Origin: Buttiauxella agrestis ATCC 33320
GTDB taxonomy: Bacteria > Pseudomonadota > Gammaproteobacteria > Enterobacterales > Enterobacteriaceae
DNA: 62,544 nt
Direction of reading: 5' to 3'
NCBI RefSeq assembly: GCF_000735355.1
Contig: NZ_JMPI01000047.1
Span: forward strand, 1-62,544
Shown here one piece after another: positions 59,858 through 62,544 of this stretch (position 1 is its first letter; every line of letters begins with the position of its first letter). The notes below the pieces were generated by a model. It was not told where the DNA came from. It did not search any database and saw nothing but the letters and a program-made list of their open reading frames with translations. The translations under genes and the position numbers were made by a program.

Positions 59858-59903
59858 ACGAATGGGTTCGGGTTAAACGGTACAAATCTTGCTGGTAAAG
59901 ATT

Positions 59904-59979
<76 letters not shown>

Positions 59980-60013
59980 ATACCGTAAACACCTTGTCGT
60001 GTCGACGGGCGGC

Positions 60014-60042
60014 ATCATATGAAACCCGTTCAATAGTGTCAA
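60014..60042 (-). promoter_or_regulatory. tRNA-Ala operon promoter
   Basis: On the minus strand TTGACA, a 17-bp spacer and TATGAT are followed by a GC-rich discriminator (GCCGCCCGTCG), the pattern of growth-rate controlled stable-RNA promoters. Confidence 0.85.
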
Positions 60043-60200
60043 CGGCAAATTCTGCTTCTGCGACTAATCGCCGAAAAAGCAAACAATACGGGAAATCTCA
60101 ATTGCTTCTCATCGTACGGTAGTTAATCCTGTCACAGTTTCCAGTAAAATGATCCCCTAAAATGAACCACTAATAACCCTTTTGAACTTAAGGAATAACT

Positions 60201-60554
60201 GTGCTCAAGGAACGTATGACCCCGGAAGAGCTGGCGATGATTACTGGTTATAGTCGCCAAACAATCAACAAATGGGTAAGAAAAGAAAGCTGGTTAACGA
60301 CTCAAAAACCCGGCGTTCAGGGTGGAAAGGCGCGCCTGATCCATGTGGATGAGCGTGTTCGCGAGTTTATAAATAGTGCTAAACGCATTTCAGAAAAACC
60401 AGGCAATTATCATGTTAATGATTCGTCGCTGGAAGGTTTGCTGTTGAATGCACTCAAGCAAATGTCGATAGCAGAGCAAGAAAAAATGTCAGCTTTGCTG
60501 CTGCGAGAAGGTATTGCAGGGGTTTTGAAACGTTTAGGTATTCGTGATGAGTAA
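60201..60554 (+). CDS. yfeC: Putative DNA-binding regulator YfeC
   Basis: The 117-residue protein starts with GTG and has an N-terminal helix-turn-helix (MTPEELAMITGYSRQTINKWVRKE) followed by KPGVQGGKARLIHV, the YfeC/YfeD hallmark, and a helical C-terminus ending LKRLGIRDE. It is the E. coli YfeC relative (114-119 residues); yfeD is not present. Targets are unknown. An AAGGA site lies 7 bp before the GTG. Confidence 0.9.
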   Translation: MLKERMTPEELAMITGYSRQTINKWVRKESWLTTQKPGVQGGKARLIHVDERVREFINSAKRISEKPGNYHVNDSSLEGLLLNALKQMSIAEQEKMSALLLREGIAGVLKRLGIRDE

Positions 60555-60568
60555 GACGACGAGTATTA

Positions 60569-60591
60569 AAAAGCCGGCATAGCCGGCTTTA
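60569..60591. terminator. Terminator between yfeC and gltX
   Basis: AAAAGCCGGC-ATA-GCCGGCTTT, a short stem with A and T tracts on both sides, between convergent genes. Confidence 0.82.
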
Positions 60592-60597
60592 TTCGCT

Positions 60598-62013
60598 TTA
60601 CTGTTGTGCTTCGCGTGCAGCGATAAATTCCAGCGCCTGGTTGATACGGGCGATAGAACGCTGTTTGCCAATAGCATGAACTGTCACATCCAGGCCAGGT
60701 GACTGCCCTGCCCCAGTAACAGCCACACGCAGCGGCATACCAACTTTGCCCATCCCAACTTCCAGCTCATCAGCCGTTGCCTGAATCGCATTATGGACAT
60801 TTTCGGCAGTCCAGTCGGTTAACGCAGCCAGTTTGTCACGCACCACTTCCAGCGGCTGACGAGCAACCGGACGCAGGTGCTTCTTCGCAGCGTCTGCATC
60901 AAATTCGCTAAAGTCTTCATAGAAATAACGGCACGTTTCCGCCATCTCTTTCAGAGTTTTGCAGCGATCGCCCAGCAGTTTCACCAGCTCAGCCAATTCC
61001 GGCCCATTGCGGGTATCAATATTTTGCTGCTCAATATGCCATTGCAGTTGGGTCGCAACATATTCAGGTGCAAGATGATTAATGTAGTGGTGGTTCAGCC
61101 ACTGCAATTTCTCAGTGTTGAATGCGCTAGCAGATTTGCTGACGGAATCGAGCGTGAACAGCTTGACCATTTCTTCGCGAGTAAAGATCTCCTGATCGCC
61201 ATGCGACCAGCCCAAACGCACTAGATAGTTCAGCAGGGCTTCTGGCAGATAACCCTCATCACGATACTGCATGACGCTAACCGCGCCGTGGCGTTTAGAC
61301 AGTTTTTTACCGTCGTCACCGTTAATCATAGAAACGTGAGCGTAAACCGGAACCGGCGCATTCAACGCTTTCAGGATGTTAATCTGACGCGGAGTGTTGT
61401 TGATATGGTCTTCCCCACGCACCACGTGAGTTATTTGCATATCCCAATCATCCACTACAACACAGAAGTTGTAGGTCGGGGAACCATCGGTACGGCGAAT
61501 AATCAGATCGTCGAGTTCCTGGTTGCTAAACTCGATTGGGCCACGAATCTGGTCGTCGAAAATAACAGAACCGTCTTGCGGGTTGGCAAAACGCACAACG
61601 CAAGGTTCGTCGGCTGCGTGATGTTCATGACCGTGACGGCAGCGGCCGTCATAGCGTGGCTTGTCGCCATTCGCCATTTGTTCTTCACGCAACGCTTCAA
61701 GGCGTTCTTTAGAGCAGTAGCATTTGTACGCTGTACCAGCTTCCAACATCTCGTCGATAACCGCGTTATAACGATCAAAACGTTTGGTCTGGTAGTACGG
61801 ACCTTCATCCCACTCAAGACTCAACCAATTCATACCATCCATAATAGCTTCGATAGCTTCTGGGGTTGAACGCTCAAGGTCAGTGTCTTCTATACGCAGC
61901 ACAAACTCGCCGCCGTGGTTACGAGCAAAAAGCCAGGAGTAAAGAGCAGTACGAGCACCGCCAACGTGCAAATAGCCTGTTGGGCTTGGCGCAAAACGAG
62001 TTTTGATTTTCAT
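60598..62013 (-). CDS. gltX: Glutamyl-tRNA synthetase
   Basis: The 471-residue class I aminoacyl-tRNA synthetase charges tRNA-Glu. The HIGH box is seen as YLHVGGAR (HVGG at 16-19), the KMSKS box as KKLSKRHG near 240; a zinc site is formed by YKCYCSKE and CRHGHEH. Length equals E. coli GltX. It lies opposite the valU array, as in E. coli; the 260-bp upstream region holds both promoters. Confidence 0.97.
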   Translation of the reverse strand: MKIKTRFAPSPTGYLHVGGARTALYSWLFARNHGGEFVLRIEDTDLERSTPEAIEAIMDGMNWLSLEWDEGPYYQTKRFDRYNAVIDEMLEAGTAYKCYCSKERLEALREEQMANGDKPRYDGRCRHGHEHHAADEPCVVRFANPQDGSVIFDDQIRGPIEFSNQELDDLIIRRTDGSPTYNFCVVVDDWDMQITHVVRGEDHINNTPRQINILKALNAPVPVYAHVSMINGDDGKKLSKRHGAVSVMQYRDEGYLPEALLNYLVRLGWSHGDQEIFTREEMVKLFTLDSVSKSASAFNTEKLQWLNHHYINHLAPEYVATQLQWHIEQQNIDTRNGPELAELVKLLGDRCKTLKEMAETCRYFYEDFSEFDADAAKKHLRPVARQPLEVVRDKLAALTDWTAENVHNAIQATADELEVGMGKVGMPLRVAVTGAGQSPGLDVTVHAIGKQRSIARINQALEFIAAREAQQ

Positions 62014-62228
62014 TGAACGGCCTTAATTACGCAAAAATGCCGGAAAACCGGCAAATGCCAGAAAATAAAGAGTGGGCAACATTCTACCACTGTGCGCTGA
62101 TTCCTCAATGTCGATACCTTTATCTATCAGCAATCCGCATATTCTGGTGACAAATCAATCACCCATGGATATTTATCGATCGCGTTGATTATTTTTACGA
62201 CGAACGAACGAAATCTTTAGAAAAGGCG

Positions 62229-62256
62229 TTGACTCATTTTCAACTCTCCCTATAAT
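62229..62256 (+). promoter_or_regulatory. valU tRNA operon promoter
   Basis: TTGACT, a 16-bp spacer and a perfect TATAAT with the discriminator GCGACTCC, 17 bp before the first tRNA-Val. Confidence 0.88.
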
Positions 62257-62273
62257 GCGACTCCACACAGCGG

Positions 62274-62349
62274 GGGTGATTAGCTCAGTTGGTAGAGCAC
62301 CTCCTTTACACGGAGGGGGTCGGCGGTTCGAGCCCGTCATCACCCACCA
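62274..62349 (+). tRNA. valU: tRNA-Val (anticodon TAC), first copy
   Basis: The 76-nt tRNA has acceptor GGGTGAT pairing with ATCACCC, anticodon TAC in CCTTTACACGG, and encoded ACCA end. First of a tandem array. Confidence 0.96.
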
Positions 62350-62410
62350 TTCATTAGTGAGTGATACCGCAGTGTGTAGTCGTTAAGAAGTACAGTAAGA
62401 GATAAGATTT

Positions 62411-62486
62411 GGGTGATTAGCTCAGTTGGTAGAGCACCTCCTTTACACGGAGGGGGTCGGCGGTTCGAGCCCGTCATCACCCACCA
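62411..62486 (+). tRNA. tRNA-Val (anticodon TAC), second copy
   Basis: It is identical to the first copy, 61 bp downstream, in the same array. Confidence 0.96.
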
Positions 62487-62519
62487 TTATCTACTCTTGC
62501 AATCGTAGTACCGAAGTTT

Positions 62520-62544
62520 GGGTGTATTAGCTCAGTTGGTAGAG
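62520..62544 (+). tRNA. Partial third tRNA, cut by window end
   Basis: GGGTGTATTAGCTCAGTTGGTAGAG has the D-arm of the array tRNAs (TTAGCTCAGTTGGTAGAG) but one extra base in the acceptor part (GGGTGTAT instead of GGGTGAT). Its identity (Val, Lys or other) cannot be decided without the rest. Confidence 0.7.

Overview
The window is a chromosomal segment of an enteric bacterium (Enterobacteriaceae). The evidence is the E. coli-like gene order sixA-fadJI-yfcZ-fadL-mlaA-yfdC-argW and ypdK-alaC / ypdAB-glk-yfeO / ypeC-mntH-nupC-pdeA-alaX/W-yfeC-gltX-valU, two ERIC elements of 127 and 126 bp, and several REP-type palindromes. The genus cannot be fixed from the sequence. An ipdC gene, a ccm operon beside mlaA and missing K-12 blocks (nap, fry, frc-oxc, dsd) show that it is not E. 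coli K-12.

Layout. (1) 1-6544: fatty-acid block: sixA, anaerobic beta-oxidation genes fadJI, yfcZ and fadL, with FadR-like operators before fadI and fadL. (2) 6565-13687: a tight cytochrome c maturation operon ccmABCDEFGH that runs into mlaA with only 16 bp between. (3) 13894-15156: yfdC, then tRNA-Arg argW, with an ERIC element lying between the argW promoter and the tRNA. (4) 15131-24245: a genomic island at the 3' end of argW. It is bounded by two ~174-bp near-identical copies of the argW 3' end plus flank, and has no integrase. It carries a small border gene and one leftward operon hsdR-hsdM-hsdS-(DUF91/NucS-like nuclease)-(ankyrin protein), i.e. a type IB restriction-modification system with two embedded accessory genes. 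A fragment of an IS3-family transposase sits at the second repeat. (5) 24368-29806: a visibly AT-rich chaperone-usher fimbrial operon, followed by about 800 bp without a convincing gene but with strong RNA structure (possibly a P4-type satellite remnant), then a 143-residue ORF of unknown function. (6) 31123-41064: a mixed block: yaiL, a zinc-ribbon MBL-fold protein, DUF1294 protein, three outer-membrane barrel genes in a row (FadL-like, unknown, MipA/OmpV), a DUF421 pair, pxpA, a divergent TetR/MFS pair and a small lipoprotein. (7) 41412-62544: core: ypdK, alaC, DUF1479 gene, the pyruvate-sensing pair ypdAB, glk, yfeO, ipdC, an aldo/keto reductase, ypeC, mntH, nupC, a GGDEF cyclase behind pdeA, tRNA-Ala x2, yfeC, gltX and the start of a valU-type tRNA array.

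Most worth following up: the RM operon with nuclease and ankyrin riders, the double argW boundary, a 21-codon upstream ORF inside a predicted helix that masks the ypeC ribosome-binding site, a 16-codon ORF coupled to the second FadL-family gene, ERIC inside the argW leader, the pdeA-cyclase operon, and the structured region near 30.4 kb. All functional calls are from reading motifs and remembered family features; no searches were run.
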